A stretch of DNA of 64,000 nt. Origin: Zhongshania marina. GTDB taxonomy: Bacteria > Pseudomonadota > Gammaproteobacteria > Pseudomonadales > Spongiibacteraceae. The stretch covers positions 124,001 to 188,000 of the forward strand of contig NZ_PQGG01000040.1 of assembly GCF_002915595.1 (NCBI RefSeq), written 5' to 3'. Position 1 is the stretch's first letter, and each line of letters begins with the position of its first letter. Both the position numbers and the translations under genes were made by a program. Positions 25,802 through 36,300 of the stretch are shown in pieces. The notes beneath the pieces are model-generated. The model saw only the letters and a list, made by a program, of their open reading frames with translations. It did not search any database and was not told where the DNA came from.

Positions 25802-26749
25802 CTAGGTCTGCGACTGACTCTGGGTTTGGCTGGGAGCCGGCGCTACGGTGTTAAATCCAATGGCATTGCCCAGTTCAACTCTTGCAACGTCTACCGCTAC
25901 AGACAAGATCTGCTTTCCTCCTCCGCCAAACACCACGCCTTTTAGGGGAGTCACATCTGAATAGTCGCGCCCCCAGGCAGTTGTTATGTGTTGATCTGCG
26001 GGCATGACGTCGTTGGTAGGGTCAAAATCCTGCCAGTCATCCCCCGGAATATAAACCGCAAACCAAGCATGTGAGGCATCTGCCCCCTGCATTTTAACCT
26101 GGCCTGGTGGTGGCAATGTTTCCAGATAACCACTTACATAGCGGGCAGCAAAGCCAAGACTACGCATTACGCCAATGGCCAAGTGGGCAAAATCTTGGCA
26201 CACGCCACGACGGTTTTTTAGTACATCAACTAAGGGGGTTGCGACCGTTGAAAAGCCAGGATCGTATTTAAAATCCTTAAAAATACGGGAATTTAATTCC
26301 CCCACCGCCTCTAAAAAAGACCTTTCGGGACGGAATAGGTCGCGACCAAAATCAGCTAGCTGAGGGCTGGTGGCAATCATCGGTGAGTTAAAGGAAAACT
26401 CTGTCGCCGACATGTCTTCTAATTCACTACCAGATTTTAAAGCTGCTAACACTTCTGCGCAGGTGATTCCGCCGCCTAGTAGGCGCGGCTCAGATGGCGC
26501 GATTTCAACCTCGCTGTCCACAATAACCTCTAAGGATTGGTGCGGTCGCTCTACCGTAAAATGGCAGACTACATTGCCAAAATAATCAACGCGCTTAATT
26601 CTACTCGTCGGTGCAGGAATGATACGAATATCACTATAATTTACCCGTTGCCCATTACATTCGCGGGGAATTAAGTACGCGACGTTATATCCCTGATTCA
26701 CCTGATCGGCATATTCGTAGCGGGTTGAATGCCTTACCCGATATTTCAT
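25802..26749 (-). CDS. Transglutaminase-like cysteine protease
   Basis: A 315-aa protein of the bacterial transglutaminase-like superfamily. The N-terminal MKYRVRHSTRYEYADQVNQG is the usual N-domain start. The catalytic triad is C184 in RGVCQDFAH, H227 in ASHAWF and D243 in FDPTN. There is no signal peptide, so it should act in the cytosol. It is the last gene of the ATP-grasp/alpha-E operon, and its ATG overlaps the stop of the fused gene as ATGA. Published genome-context work (Iyer, Aravind and colleagues) proposed that such peptidases process peptides made by the ATP-grasp ligases. The C-terminus has a short Gln/Ser-rich tail. Confidence 0.93.
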   Translation of the reverse strand: MKYRVRHSTRYEYADQVNQGYNVAYLIPRECNGQRVNYSDIRIIPAPTSRIKRVDYFGNVVCHFTVERPHQSLEVIVDSEVEIAPSEPRLLGGGITCAEVLAALKSGSELEDMSATEFSFNSPMIATSPQLADFGRDLFRPERSFLEAVGELNSRIFKDFKYDPGFSTVATPLVDVLKNRRGVCQDFAHLAIGVMRSLGFAARYVSGYLETLPPPGQVKMQGADASHAWFAVYIPGDDWQDFDPTNDVMPADQHITTAWGRDYSDVTPLKGVVFGGGGKQILSVAVDVARVELGNAIGFNTVAPAPSQTQSQSQT

Positions 26750-29271
26750 GAAACACCTCTGCCACTCATTTCAACGGGTTGCGGCCCCATAGCGTGATCG
26801 AAATAGCGATCTGCCAAAGCTTGGGATGCCGCCTTCAGGTCAGCGTCTAACTGGTCAAGTAATGCGCCCAACTTTAAATGGTTGCCGGTTTTCTCGTCGC
26901 GTTTGGCAATCTCTTCCAGCGGCGTGAGTAATAGATTATTTGTTGCACGTAAAATACAACGCATATCATCGCTCAGCTGAATACTCTTGTTCGCACCTTC
27001 AACGTCTTCTAAATGATTGCGTAAACTTTCGAGCTGAAACATCAGCGAACGCGGGTTTTGACGATCAAACAAAAGCAGCTCCATACCCTTGTCTAAGCGG
27101 TAGCCACTCCGGTAATAGCGCTTGTAAACGATGCGCGATTCCAAGCTCGCCAACACCGGCTTTAATAGCGGAACGCCCTGACTATCACCCTTGTCGTTAA
27201 CTAAGACATGACTTAGTAGTTCAACAGTTTGTTGCGCGCGCTCTAAGCGTCGGCCCATCTCCATAAACCGCCAAGCGCGGCTACGCACCATGCTTTCTTG
27301 GCTTAAACCACAGAGCGCTAACAAGCTGGTAATCAATGGGTCGAGTAATTCCTCTGGCGCGGCCTGCAAACTACTTTCAAGATTTTTATTCAGATACTCC
27401 ATGCCGTCGCGAATATCGTTTACCAAGCGCAGCATGTCATTTGACAGCAGCTCTTTTACACCATCGGCGGAATGCAGAATCGCTTCTAGGCAATGGGCAA
27501 TACTGCCAGGTCTTGAGCGGTTTGAAACTATGTCGAGCAGCTCATGCTCAGGAGTTTCAAAATCCGCATCTTTCGCGGTAAAGCCTGGAAAGGTGCCGGT
27601 GACCTTGGTAACTGAGCACAGCAGTACGCGGCGGTTTTCTGGCGACAGGGGCTCAATACTATTGAGTTCTTCAAAAACGGTTCGAACCAAACGCAAACCT
27701 GATTCCGCCCGCTCCGCGTAACGACCAAACCAAAATAAATTGTCGATAACACGGCTTGGCAAGCTGAAATTGCGATCCATTTTTTGGCGCGCTAATTTTT
27801 CAGGCTCGAATACGCTGTCTTCTATTTCTGGCTCAGACGCCAAAATCCACGTGTCTTTGCTACCGCCGCTGTACTGGCTAACAATATGCTGGGTGTCGGT
27901 GTGAGTGCCAATATGGGTAAGCCCACCGGGCATAACACTATATGAGCTGCCGCTGGCAACGGTAAAGCCACGCATTACCAAGGGGCGACTGCTAAAGACC
28001 TTGCCATCTAAAGCCGGTGTTTGCGAAGGACGCACGGCACTTTGCGCCACATAATCGATGGGGTTTGCCAAGACCTTTGCCAACAAGTCTGCGCGCTCTT
28101 GGGGATTTAGCTCCGCTACAAACTGGCTGTGACGCCCTGGCACTCGGCAGGTATGACGAATCAGTAGGTCGTCGAAATGGGCCTTAACATACTCTAAATC
28201 AGTTGCATCGCCGCACCACCAGGTTGGTACCGAACTTAGCCGCAAGTCGCGACCAAGAAAATGGCGGGCAATTGCCGGCATGTATTTAGCCAGTACTGGG
28301 CTTTCTAATATGCCGCTGCCGAGAGGGTTGGCGATAATAACACCACCGGCGCGGGCCACTTCAGTTAAGCCCGGCACACCCTGCCCAAAACTCTGCCGCG
28401 ACACCACGGGGTCGGCTACGCTGTCATCTATTCTGCGAAGCACCACGTCAACTTTGCGCAGACCGTCTAGCGACTTTAACCATAGAGCGCCTTTGCGAAC
28501 AGTTAAATCCCGACCCTGTACCAAGGGATAGCCCAAGTAGTTCGCGAGATAAGCGTCTTCAAAGGAGTTTTCCTTGAACGCACCCTGCGTGAGGTAAACC
28601 ACCAATGGCGCGTCTTTGGTCGGGCTAAGCTCCGCTAATTTACGGCGCCACTGCAAAAAGAAATTAGACAGGCGGTGAACGTGGGCGTCGCGGAATAAGC
28701 TGGGCATCACCCGCCGCAATACAGTTCTGTTCTCTAGGGCGTAGCCTGTTCCCGATGGCGCTTGGGTTCTGTCGCCAATGACCAACCACTCGCCACTGGC
28801 CGAGCGCACCAAATCTGCGGCGTGAAATATCAGCTGATGTTCGCCCGGCAAGCGAATGCCGTCGCAGGCCCGCAGAAAACCTGGGTGACTAAAAATAGCC
28901 GCCGGTGGGATGACTTTGTTATGGATGAGCGTGCGCTCACCGTAAAGATCACTCAGGATTAAATTGAGAAGCTCAGAGCGTTCGCGAAGGGCATTTTCTA
29001 TAGACTCCCACTCCTGACTCGACAGGATCATGGGGAGTAAATCTAAGCTCCAGGTGTGACTAACATTGAGCTGGTCCCCGGGGCTGTAGCTAGCGCCGTC
29101 GTCGCGAAGAATACGCTTGGCGGTGCGCTGCCGTTCAAGGAGGGCATCCATACCCATAGCATTAAGTACCCGCATAGGATAATGCCAATGTTCGCGAACA
29201 TTGCCATCGGCTCCGATGACCTCGTCGTATTGGTCATGCTGCGGTTTATAAACAAAGCGTTCAGTTAACAT
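26746..29271 (-). CDS. Fused circularly permuted ATP-grasp (type 2) and alpha-E protein
   Basis: An 841-aa two-part protein. Residues about 20-480 align by eye with the stand-alone ATP-grasp protein encoded at 30.4-31.9 kb (shared LRRIDD, PSGTGYALENR, GGSKDTWIL). Residues about 503-830 match the alpha-E (DUF403) family (SRVIDNLFWFGRYAERAES, RRLERAQQTVELL). The ATP-grasp half looks degenerate: the metal-binding ED of the active enzyme reads G166-D167 here, the ATP-contacting Lys position is Arg (LLIRH, about residue 372), and the following glycine loop is gone. It may be a structural partner of the active enzyme. Its stop overlaps the transglutaminase ATG. A 225-bp gap separates it from the alpha-E gene upstream. 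Confidence 0.88.
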   Translation of the reverse strand: MLTERFVYKPQHDQYDEVIGADGNVREHWHYPMRVLNAMGMDALLERQRTAKRILRDDGASYSPGDQLNVSHTWSLDLLPMILSSQEWESIENALRERSELLNLILSDLYGERTLIHNKVIPPAAIFSHPGFLRACDGIRLPGEHQLIFHAADLVRSASGEWLVIGDRTQAPSGTGYALENRTVLRRVMPSLFRDAHVHRLSNFFLQWRRKLAELSPTKDAPLVVYLTQGAFKENSFEDAYLANYLGYPLVQGRDLTVRKGALWLKSLDGLRKVDVVLRRIDDSVADPVVSRQSFGQGVPGLTEVARAGGVIIANPLGSGILESPVLAKYMPAIARHFLGRDLRLSSVPTWWCGDATDLEYVKAHFDDLLIRHTCRVPGRHSQFVAELNPQERADLLAKVLANPIDYVAQSAVRPSQTPALDGKVFSSRPLVMRGFTVASGSSYSVMPGGLTHIGTHTDTQHIVSQYSGGSKDTWILASEPEIEDSVFEPEKLARQKMDRNFSLPSRVIDNLFWFGRYAERAESGLRLVRTVFEELNSIEPLSPENRRVLLCSVTKVTGTFPGFTAKDADFETPEHELLDIVSNRSRPGSIAHCLEAILHSADGVKELLSNDMLRLVNDIRDGMEYLNKNLESSLQAAPEELLDPLITSLLALCGLSQESMVRSRAWRFMEMGRRLERAQQTVELLSHVLVNDKGDSQGVPLLKPVLASLESRIVYKRYYRSGYRLDKGMELLLFDRQNPRSLMFQLESLRNHLEDVEGANKSIQLSDDMRCILRATNNLLLTPLEEIAKRDEKTGNHLKLGALLDQLDADLKAASQALADRYFDHAMGPQPVEMSGRGVS

Positions 29272-29344
29272 GGATGTGGCGCCAAAAGCGTGCGTCGAGT
29301 AAAAGAAATACCCAGAATTAAAGGAATATCACTACGGTCACATC

Positions 29345-29401
29345 CGCGATTCCCAAACCGTAAACACCACGATCTTGCACCATGTTGGTGCTGGAATCGC
29401 G
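29345..29401. repeat. Nested inverted repeat inside the ATP-grasp operon
   Basis: CGCGATTCC (29345-29353) and GGAATCGCG (29393-29401) pair perfectly, with an inner CACCA/TGGTG stem. The element fills the only sizeable gap in the operon. No T-run follows on the minus strand. It could be an RNA processing or control element, or a protein-binding site. Confidence 0.6.
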
Positions 29402-29496
29402 ACCGCCACCAACAGCAAATCACGATGGAGAAGACTACCGTAAGTCCCTAATCTGGGCAAACCCATGCGGCTGCTAGATTTACCTACTAACACTAA

Positions 29497-30429
29497 TTAT
29501 GCTGGCTGAAACCATGTCCCCTGAATGGCTTTGTGAATCACCAGTGAGTTTTTTTCCAGCTCGGTGAGATAGCTGGGAAAACCCACCGATACATCGCTGT
29601 AATCACTGCCCTTGGTAACCGTTTTCAAAAAACTGTCCAAACAAGCCACAACGTTTTCATTAGACGGCAACTGCTTGGCGGAATCTTGCATCCGTAACAA
29701 ACCGCAACTCACGGAGCGTGGGAATAGCGTGTCTTCCAGTAAAAAGCGTGCGGCATCGTCACCGTTAATCGCCACCTTCATTGTTCGCCGGTAAGGCATG
29801 GTGGCATTCAAGGTGCCAAGCACACTCCCCCACACCGCATCTAAAACGTGGTTGGTGTCATTTTCAATAAAGTCGCTAGACATACTCGCACCTGCCTCCA
29901 AAATCCGGAGGGTCATATCGGCCCGCTCTAAGCTGCGCCCCATATTCAAAAAATGCCATGCCGCATCGCGACGCATAGTATCGGCGATTAGGCCATTGAT
30001 CTGCTGACAGGTTTTAATAATGTCCTCTAGAAACTCATGGCGGTATCGGCGATTAACACCTTGGGTGATATTTTCTGAGACAAAAATCTGGAACTCGTTC
30101 ACCAGCTCCCAGCTCTCCTGCGGCACTATGTCTCTGGTGGTGCGAATATTTTCCCGCACCATACGCAGTGACGAAGCCAGCGAACTTGGGTTGCTAAGAT
30201 CCTCTAATAAAAACTTCACGACCCGCTTTTCGTCCTGAACGGTAAAACGCCGGTTATATTCCCCGTGACTGCCGCTGGCAATGACCAAGTTATGCCAGCT
30301 AATGCCGGTATCCCGTGGGAGGTCGAATAATAGCCCAGTATAAACCTGAATCAGGCGGGCCATACTTTCAACACGCTCTAAGTAGCGCGCAAACCAATAC
30401 ACTCGCTCTGCAACTCGAGATAGCATCAT
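29497..30429 (-). CDS. Alpha-E domain protein (DUF403)
   Basis: A 310-aa all-helical alpha-E protein. The signature MLSRVAERVYWFARYLERVES starts the protein, and the second conserved block (AWHFLNMGRSLERADMTLRI) lies in the middle. The role is unknown; the family occurs almost always with circularly permuted ATP-grasp proteins and is thought to assist them. Its ATG overlaps the ATP-grasp stop as TAATG, which indicates coupled, roughly equal synthesis. A second alpha-E domain is fused to the degenerate ATP-grasp protein encoded next in the operon. Confidence 0.93.
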   Translation of the reverse strand: MMLSRVAERVYWFARYLERVESMARLIQVYTGLLFDLPRDTGISWHNLVIASGSHGEYNRRFTVQDEKRVVKFLLEDLSNPSSLASSLRMVRENIRTTRDIVPQESWELVNEFQIFVSENITQGVNRRYRHEFLEDIIKTCQQINGLIADTMRRDAAWHFLNMGRSLERADMTLRILEAGASMSSDFIENDTNHVLDAVWGSVLGTLNATMPYRRTMKVAINGDDAARFLLEDTLFPRSVSCGLLRMQDSAKQLPSNENVVACLDSFLKTVTKGSDYSDVSVGFPSYLTELEKNSLVIHKAIQGTWFQPA

Positions 30430-31913
30430 TATTTTGCGCCCCCTTCCGCGATAATCCAGGTATCTTTACTACCACCACCCTGTGACGAATTAACGACAAG
30501 CGAGCCTTTTTTCAAGGCTACCCGTGTTAAACCACCTGTCGTTACCGCCAAGTCTGTGCCCTGTAAAACAAAGGGTCGCAAATCTAAATGTCGCGGTTCG
30601 GCCTCTCCTGGCCCGGTGACCACCGGTGCGGTAGAAAGCATCAGTGTAGGCTGGGCGATATAATTGCGGGGATTTTCCTGAACTAATTTACGAAATTCTT
30701 CATGATCTTTTTTGGTGGCATGGGGGCCGACCATCATGCCGTAACCGCCCGATTCATTGGCGGGCTTAACCACCAATTTTTCGATATTTTCTACAACGTA
30801 TTTAAGCTGCTCTGGATCGTCGCAAAGATAGGTTTCGACATTGGGCAGAATCGCTTTTTCGCCCAAATAGTATTCGATCATTTTCGGCACATAGGCGTAG
30901 ACCACTTTGTCATCTGCCACACCGGCACCGGGGGCATTTACCAAGGTCACATTACCCGCCTGCCAAGCGCGCATGATCCCCGGCACCCCTAAAATCGAGT
31001 CGGGATGAAAGGCTTCCGGATCTAGGAACAAGTCATCTATCCGCCGATAAACGACATCAACCCGCTCAAGACCGGAAATGGTTTTCATGTACACGCAGTC
31101 ATCGGTATCGACAAATAAGTCGCTACCCTCCACCAACTCAACCCCCAACTGCTGGGCCAAATAGGCGTGCTCAAAATAAGCCGAGTTATAAATACCCGGC
31201 GTGAGAATGACAATCTCTGGTTGGCGCACCTTACGCGGCGACACCGAGGCCAACATATTAAATAGCTTGGCGGGGTAATCATCGACGGGGAGGATATTGT
31301 TAGTCTCAAATAACTCTGGCAATACGCGCTTGCTGATCTCGCGGTTTTCCAGCATATAGGCGACACCTGAGGGAACCCGCAAATTATCTTCTAAAACATA
31401 AAATTTGCCGTCAGCATCACGTACCAAATCACAACCGCATATATGCGCCCACACACCTTTCGGTGGATTAATACCCACACACTCCGGACGAAAATTTTTA
31501 GAATCCTTAATCAGGTATTCCGGTACCACGCCGTCTTTAAAAATCTTCTGCTCGTGGTATACATCATTAATAAACAGGTTTAACGCCCGCACCCTTTGCA
31601 TCAGCCCACTGGCGGTCTGCTCCCACTCCTTGGCGCTAATCACTCGCGGAATAAGGTCGAAGGGCCATGTGCGGTCGATATTCTCACCATCGGAATACAC
31701 CGTAAAACTCACACCCATGTCGCGCACTGTGCTTTCAGCCGCCACCCGCCGGCTCTCTAACTCTTCACGACTAAGTTGCGCTAAATGTTTTACTACGCGC
31801 TGACTAGCGCGGCGAGCCCCTCCTTTGGGCGTGATCATTTCATCGAAAAAACCATCGGCTTGATACTGACTCCAATCGATACCGCCAGATTCCTTGTCTG
31901 CACCTTTCGTCAT
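30429..31913 (-). CDS. Circularly permuted ATP-grasp protein (predicted peptide ligase)
   Basis: A 494-aa predicted amidoligase. ATP-grasp residues appear intact: VLEDNLRVPSG (E175, D176), YRRIDD at 289-294, and VVKPANESGGYGM (381-393) with K383 and the glycine loop; GGGSKDTWI closes the fold. By analogy with the superfamily it would join a carboxylate to an amine using ATP, but its substrate is unknown. It is the first gene of the operon with alpha-E, the fused pseudo-ATP-grasp/alpha-E protein and a transglutaminase-like protease. A sigma-54-type promoter lies about 150 bp upstream. ATG start at 31913. Confidence 0.92.
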   Translation of the reverse strand: MTKGADKESGGIDWSQYQADGFFDEMITPKGGARRASQRVVKHLAQLSREELESRRVAAESTVRDMGVSFTVYSDGENIDRTWPFDLIPRVISAKEWEQTASGLMQRVRALNLFINDVYHEQKIFKDGVVPEYLIKDSKNFRPECVGINPPKGVWAHICGCDLVRDADGKFYVLEDNLRVPSGVAYMLENREISKRVLPELFETNNILPVDDYPAKLFNMLASVSPRKVRQPEIVILTPGIYNSAYFEHAYLAQQLGVELVEGSDLFVDTDDCVYMKTISGLERVDVVYRRIDDLFLDPEAFHPDSILGVPGIMRAWQAGNVTLVNAPGAGVADDKVVYAYVPKMIEYYLGEKAILPNVETYLCDDPEQLKYVVENIEKLVVKPANESGGYGMMVGPHATKKDHEEFRKLVQENPRNYIAQPTLMLSTAPVVTGPGEAEPRHLDLRPFVLQGTDLAVTTGGLTRVALKKGSLVVNSSQGGGSKDTWIIAEGGAK

Positions 31914-32064
31914 CTATAAAACACCTTGCTGGAAATTATTTTCCTCTCAATCGCAGCGCACCAAAATAGAGCAACCTCGATCAGAGTCTCGCTATGTGTT
32001 AGCGCATAATCGATTTCTTTTCTCTCTTATGCCCCGAATATACCCAATACTTATGACACTCAGC

Positions 32065-32081
32065 AGCAATAGGCAGGCCAA
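32065..32081 (-). promoter_or_regulatory. Candidate sigma-54 promoter of the ATP-grasp operon
   Basis: Read on the minus strand, TTGGCCTGCCTATTGCT has the invariant GG and GC spaced by 10 bases and matches TGGC..G-N4-TTGC of the RpoN consensus at nearly every position. Transcription would start near 32054, about 140 bases before the ATP-grasp ATG. The rest of the 374-bp gap (31914-32287) has no gene; I saw no clear activator-binding site upstream. Confidence 0.6.
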
Positions 32082-32287
32082 CTTGCACAAATTTGACACG
32101 TGCTAATCAATTTTTTTAGCTAGCATATCGGCCCAGATACTCAAACCAGCATACTCGGCTTTTGGGCAGAACTGCAGCCATAAAAGCACACTCTGTGGAT
32201 TTCACCCAAAATACTGATGCCAATGTTTAGACAAACCGATTCGTATTAAATTTAACGGTTTAGAGATGCTATTAAGAAAGGGCCGTC

Positions 32288-33343
32288 TTATGCCGCTTTA
32301 ATGCGTTTTTTGAACAAAAATTTCTCTTCCGCCAAGCCCTCGGCAATTTTTTCGGTAGACATATTGCTCGCACTAGAGCGGGTAAATACCTCTAGCAATG
32401 TATCGGCAATTGTTGCGATATGCGCCGAGGTATTCGCAGAGCTCCCCTCTGCACGCTGGTAATACACATCAATAATACCGCCAGCATTAATCACAAAATC
32501 TGGGACGTATAAAATCCCCCGCTGCAATAAGCGCTCGCCCTGAGCATCGCTGGCTAGCTGATTATTTGCGGCACCAGCGACGATACCCGCTTGAATACTC
32601 TCTACAGAAATTGAATTGATAGCCGCCCCCATTGCGCAGGGAGCAAGTACATCGGCCTTAAAACCTAGCACCTCGTCACAGCCAATTATCGTAGCGCCAG
32701 CTTGACGCGCCAAATCGGAATTTTGGGGATTCACATCGGCGACAAAGACTTGAGCACCTTCGCCAATCAGCAGAGCAATCAAGTGCCGCCCCACTGCGCC
32801 CGCGCCCTGCACCGCAACACGAACTCCAGACAAACAATCGCTGCCACATTTAAATTTTAAGGCGGCTTTTATTCCGTAAAATACTCCCTGTGCAGTATAG
32901 GGCGACGGATCACCGCCAAAGCGACCACCCTCCATGACACCCGACACATAGGAAGTACGCTCTGCAATAATTTTTAAATCACTTACCGTAGTACCTGAAT
33001 CTTCCGCCGTGATATAGCGCCCGGCTAAATCATCAACAAAGCTGCCCATCGCTAACAGCAAGTCTCGGGACTTTATTTTGTTGGGATCACCAATAATGAC
33101 CGCCTTGCCGCCGCCCAAGGGCAAGCCGGCCAAAGCAGATTTATAGCTCATTCCCCTCGACAAACGCAGCACGTCATTCAGCGCATCGTCATCATTTGCA
33201 TAGGGGTACATTCGACAACCGCCCAGGGCCGGCCCTAGATTTGAGTTATGTACCGCTACGATAGCGCGCAAACCGCTGCGCTCGTCGTGTTTAAACGAGA
33301 TGAGCTCGTGGCCATCGAAATAAGGCGAGTTAAACACCGTCAT
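32288..33343 (-). CDS. Leucine/branched-chain amino acid dehydrogenase
   Basis: A 351-aa member of the Glu/Leu/Phe/Val dehydrogenase family that oxidatively deaminates a branched-chain (or aromatic) amino acid to its 2-oxoacid with NAD. LGPALGGCRMYPY is the substrate-binding block, the catalytic Lys is in LPLGGGKAVI, and AEDSGT and the Rossmann motif VQGAGAVGRHL are typical of leucine dehydrogenase. It follows the fused ferredoxin oxidoreductase gene by 20 bp on the same strand, so the two are co-transcribed: the dehydrogenase would supply the 2-oxoacid the oxidoreductase uses. A divergent Lrp regulator lies beyond. Confidence 0.93.
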   Translation of the reverse strand: MTVFNSPYFDGHELISFKHDERSGLRAIVAVHNSNLGPALGGCRMYPYANDDDALNDVLRLSRGMSYKSALAGLPLGGGKAVIIGDPNKIKSRDLLLAMGSFVDDLAGRYITAEDSGTTVSDLKIIAERTSYVSGVMEGGRFGGDPSPYTAQGVFYGIKAALKFKCGSDCLSGVRVAVQGAGAVGRHLIALLIGEGAQVFVADVNPQNSDLARQAGATIIGCDEVLGFKADVLAPCAMGAAINSISVESIQAGIVAGAANNQLASDAQGERLLQRGILYVPDFVINAGGIIDVYYQRAEGSSANTSAHIATIADTLLEVFTRSSASNMSTEKIAEGLAEEKFLFKKRIKAA

Positions 33344-33363
33344 TACTCACTCCCTTTTAACTA

Positions 33364-36300
33364 TTACGCCGCGTCGTGAACGTCCACAAGTTGGACAACA
33401 TCGCCACTCAAACGCTTGATAAGATGCTCGCGACGCAGACGATATTGATTTATAGCAGCCTCTTTTACATGACCGAAGCCGCGCACATCATCAATTAAGG
33501 CAAACAACTCGACGGCGACATTAATATTTTTCTCATTCAACTTGATCAGTACATCATCAAGATCGCCTATAAATTCATCACGCAGGGCACGCTCCGCCTT
33601 TCGCTCTGCGGAGTAAGCAAACACATCCCAGCGCGTTCCACGAAGAGATTTTAATTTCGCAAGCAAGGTAAAAGCGCTTAGCATCCACGACGAAAATGTT
33701 CTCTTAACAGGAAAGCCGTCAGAACCTATTTTAGCCATCAGCGGCGGCGCCATATGAAACTGCAATTTATAATCGCCTTCAAAGGCCTCATTGAGCTTTT
33801 TAGCAAAGTCGCCATCACTGTACAGACGCGCCACTTCGTACTCGTCTTTGTAAGCCATGAGCTTATGTAGCGATTTAGCAAAGCTCGTCGTTAGCTCAGC
33901 CGCCACTCCGCAAATTTCTTCTTCCTTTGCTTTTACCCTATTCAACATTGCCAAATACTTGTCGGCATAATTTTTATCTTGGTATTTCAACAGATGGTCA
34001 TAGCGATACTGAATAATCTCATCTAGCTCACTCAATGGTGACCAATGTTCAACTTCTACACCCGCCGCTTGGCGAACTGCGTCGATATCGTGTGCTGCAC
34101 GACGGCCCCACAAAAACGCCTGTTTGTTAAAGTCTATCGCCACGCCATTTAGCTCAATGGCTCTATCAATGGCGTCGTAACTGATCGGCACATAGCCTTT
34201 TTGAAATGCGTAGCCCAACATAAAAAAATTGCTCGCCAAAGTGTCACCCAATAAATGGCTAGCTAATTCAGTGGCATCCACAAAACTCACTTTGCCTTCA
34301 CCCACTTCGTCGACAATCAATTGCTTCATAGTATCCGCGGGGAATTCTGCATCGCGCTTATAAATAAATTCCGCTGTGGTCATTTCGGTATCATTGACAA
34401 CCGCCACGGTGCGCTCAATATTGACCTTGGCGATCGCCTCATCAGAGGCCGCCACGACTAAATCGCAACCTAATAACAGGTCTGCATCACCAGCGGGAAT
34501 TCTTACGGCATTAATATCGTCTTGATTATTGGCGACTCTCAAGTGGCTCACTACCGGCCCGAATTTTTGTGCCAAACCAGTCTGGTTCATGGTGGCGCAG
34601 CCCTTGCCCTCTATATGCGCCGCCATACCCAATACTGCGGTAATGGTTAGCACGCCGGTGCCACCCACACCGGTAACAACAAGATTCCAAGGTCGTGTAA
34701 TACTTGGCAAACTGGGCAGTGGAATTTCTGCAAAGCCATCCGTCGCGACGGCAGTATTTTTCCGTGGCGTGCCTCCGATAACCGAGACAAAGCTCGGACA
34801 AAAGCCGTTCACACAGGAATAGTCCTTATTACAAGCGCTTTGATCGATCTGGCGTTTGCGCCCCAGTTCTGTTTCCTTAGGTAAAACGGACAGGCAATTT
34901 GATTTCTTACCGCAATCGCCACAGCCTTCACAGATAGCATCGTTAATAAAAATACGGCGATTAGGATCAAGCATTGTGCCTTTTTTGCGGCGACGACGTT
35001 TTTCTGCAGCACAGGTTTGTTCATAGATCAGCACCGACGCACCAGTGACGTTTTGCAATTCCTTTTCAATAGCCAACAAATCGTCGCGATGGCTAATAGT
35101 AAAACCATCTTTTTGTGGCCAAGAATAATTCTCGGGATGATCAGACACCAAGGCGATGCGTTTAATCCCCTCGCCCCGCAATTGCAAAATAAGTTGCTCA
35201 ACGCTTAGCGAACCATCAAGCGGCTGGCCACCCGTCATCGCCACCGCGTCGTTATACAGAATTTTGTAGGTGATATTGACACCCGCCGCGACGGCCTGAC
35301 GAATCGCCAAGCTACCGGAGTGAAAGTATGTGCCATCACCCAAGTTCTGAAAGACGTGTTTATTCTCCGTAAACGCGGCCTGCCCCACCCACGTTACACC
35401 TTCACCGCCCATTTGGGTAAAGGTAGTCGCTGGGCGCGTAGGCATCCATGTACTCATATAATGACAACCGATACCGCCGAGCACCACGCTGCCCTCAGGT
35501 GCAACAGTCGAGGAGTTGTGCGGACAACCAGAACAATAATGCGGGGTGCGGTTAATTACACCGTGTTTATTAGCAATAGATTGCTCTTTTTGCTCATAAA
35601 ACCGCAGGCGTTTTTCAATGTAGTCACTCTTATAGAAACGGCGAATACGCGCGGCAATAGCCCGCGCCACCATCGCCGGCGTGAGTTCACTTAGATTAGG
35701 TAAAAGATCTTTACCTTGCTCATCAAACTCGCCAATAACGCGCGGACGGTCGGCCACCGGCCAGTTATAGAGTTGGCCTGTAATCTGATCTTCAATCACC
35801 GAACGCTTTTCTTCAACTACCAGTATTTCTTCCAAACCCGCTGCAAACTCATGGGTTGTTAAAGGCTCAAGCGGCCAAGGCATGCCAACTTTGTAAACCC
35901 GCAAGCCAATAGCTGCGGCCTGCTGCTTATCAATACCCAAGTCTTCGAGGGCCTGCAGCACATCGAGATAAGCCTTGCCACTGGTGACAATTCCCAAACG
36001 AGCCTTGGGACTGTCAATCACAATGCGATTCAAATTATTCGCCCGCGCAAAAGCCCGCGCAGCATAAATTTTGTATTTATTGAGCCTTAGCTCTTGTGCC
36101 AAGGGTGAGTCTGGCCAGCGCGCATGTACGCCGTCCGGTGGCATCACAAAGTCCTCTGGCAGCACAATATTGACTCGGCGCGGGTCAATTTCTGCTGAGA
36201 TTGCCGAATCCATATTTTCAGTAATGGCCTTTAATCCCACCCAACAACCTGAGTAGCGAGACAACTCCCAACCGTAAATGCCTAAGTCCAACACTTCCTG

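Noticed and set aside
32180-32230. NtrC-type activator site upstream of the sigma-54 promoter
   Set aside because: Only a GTG-N5-CAC dyad near 32190-32205 was seen, with arms in the wrong orientation for the NtrC consensus.
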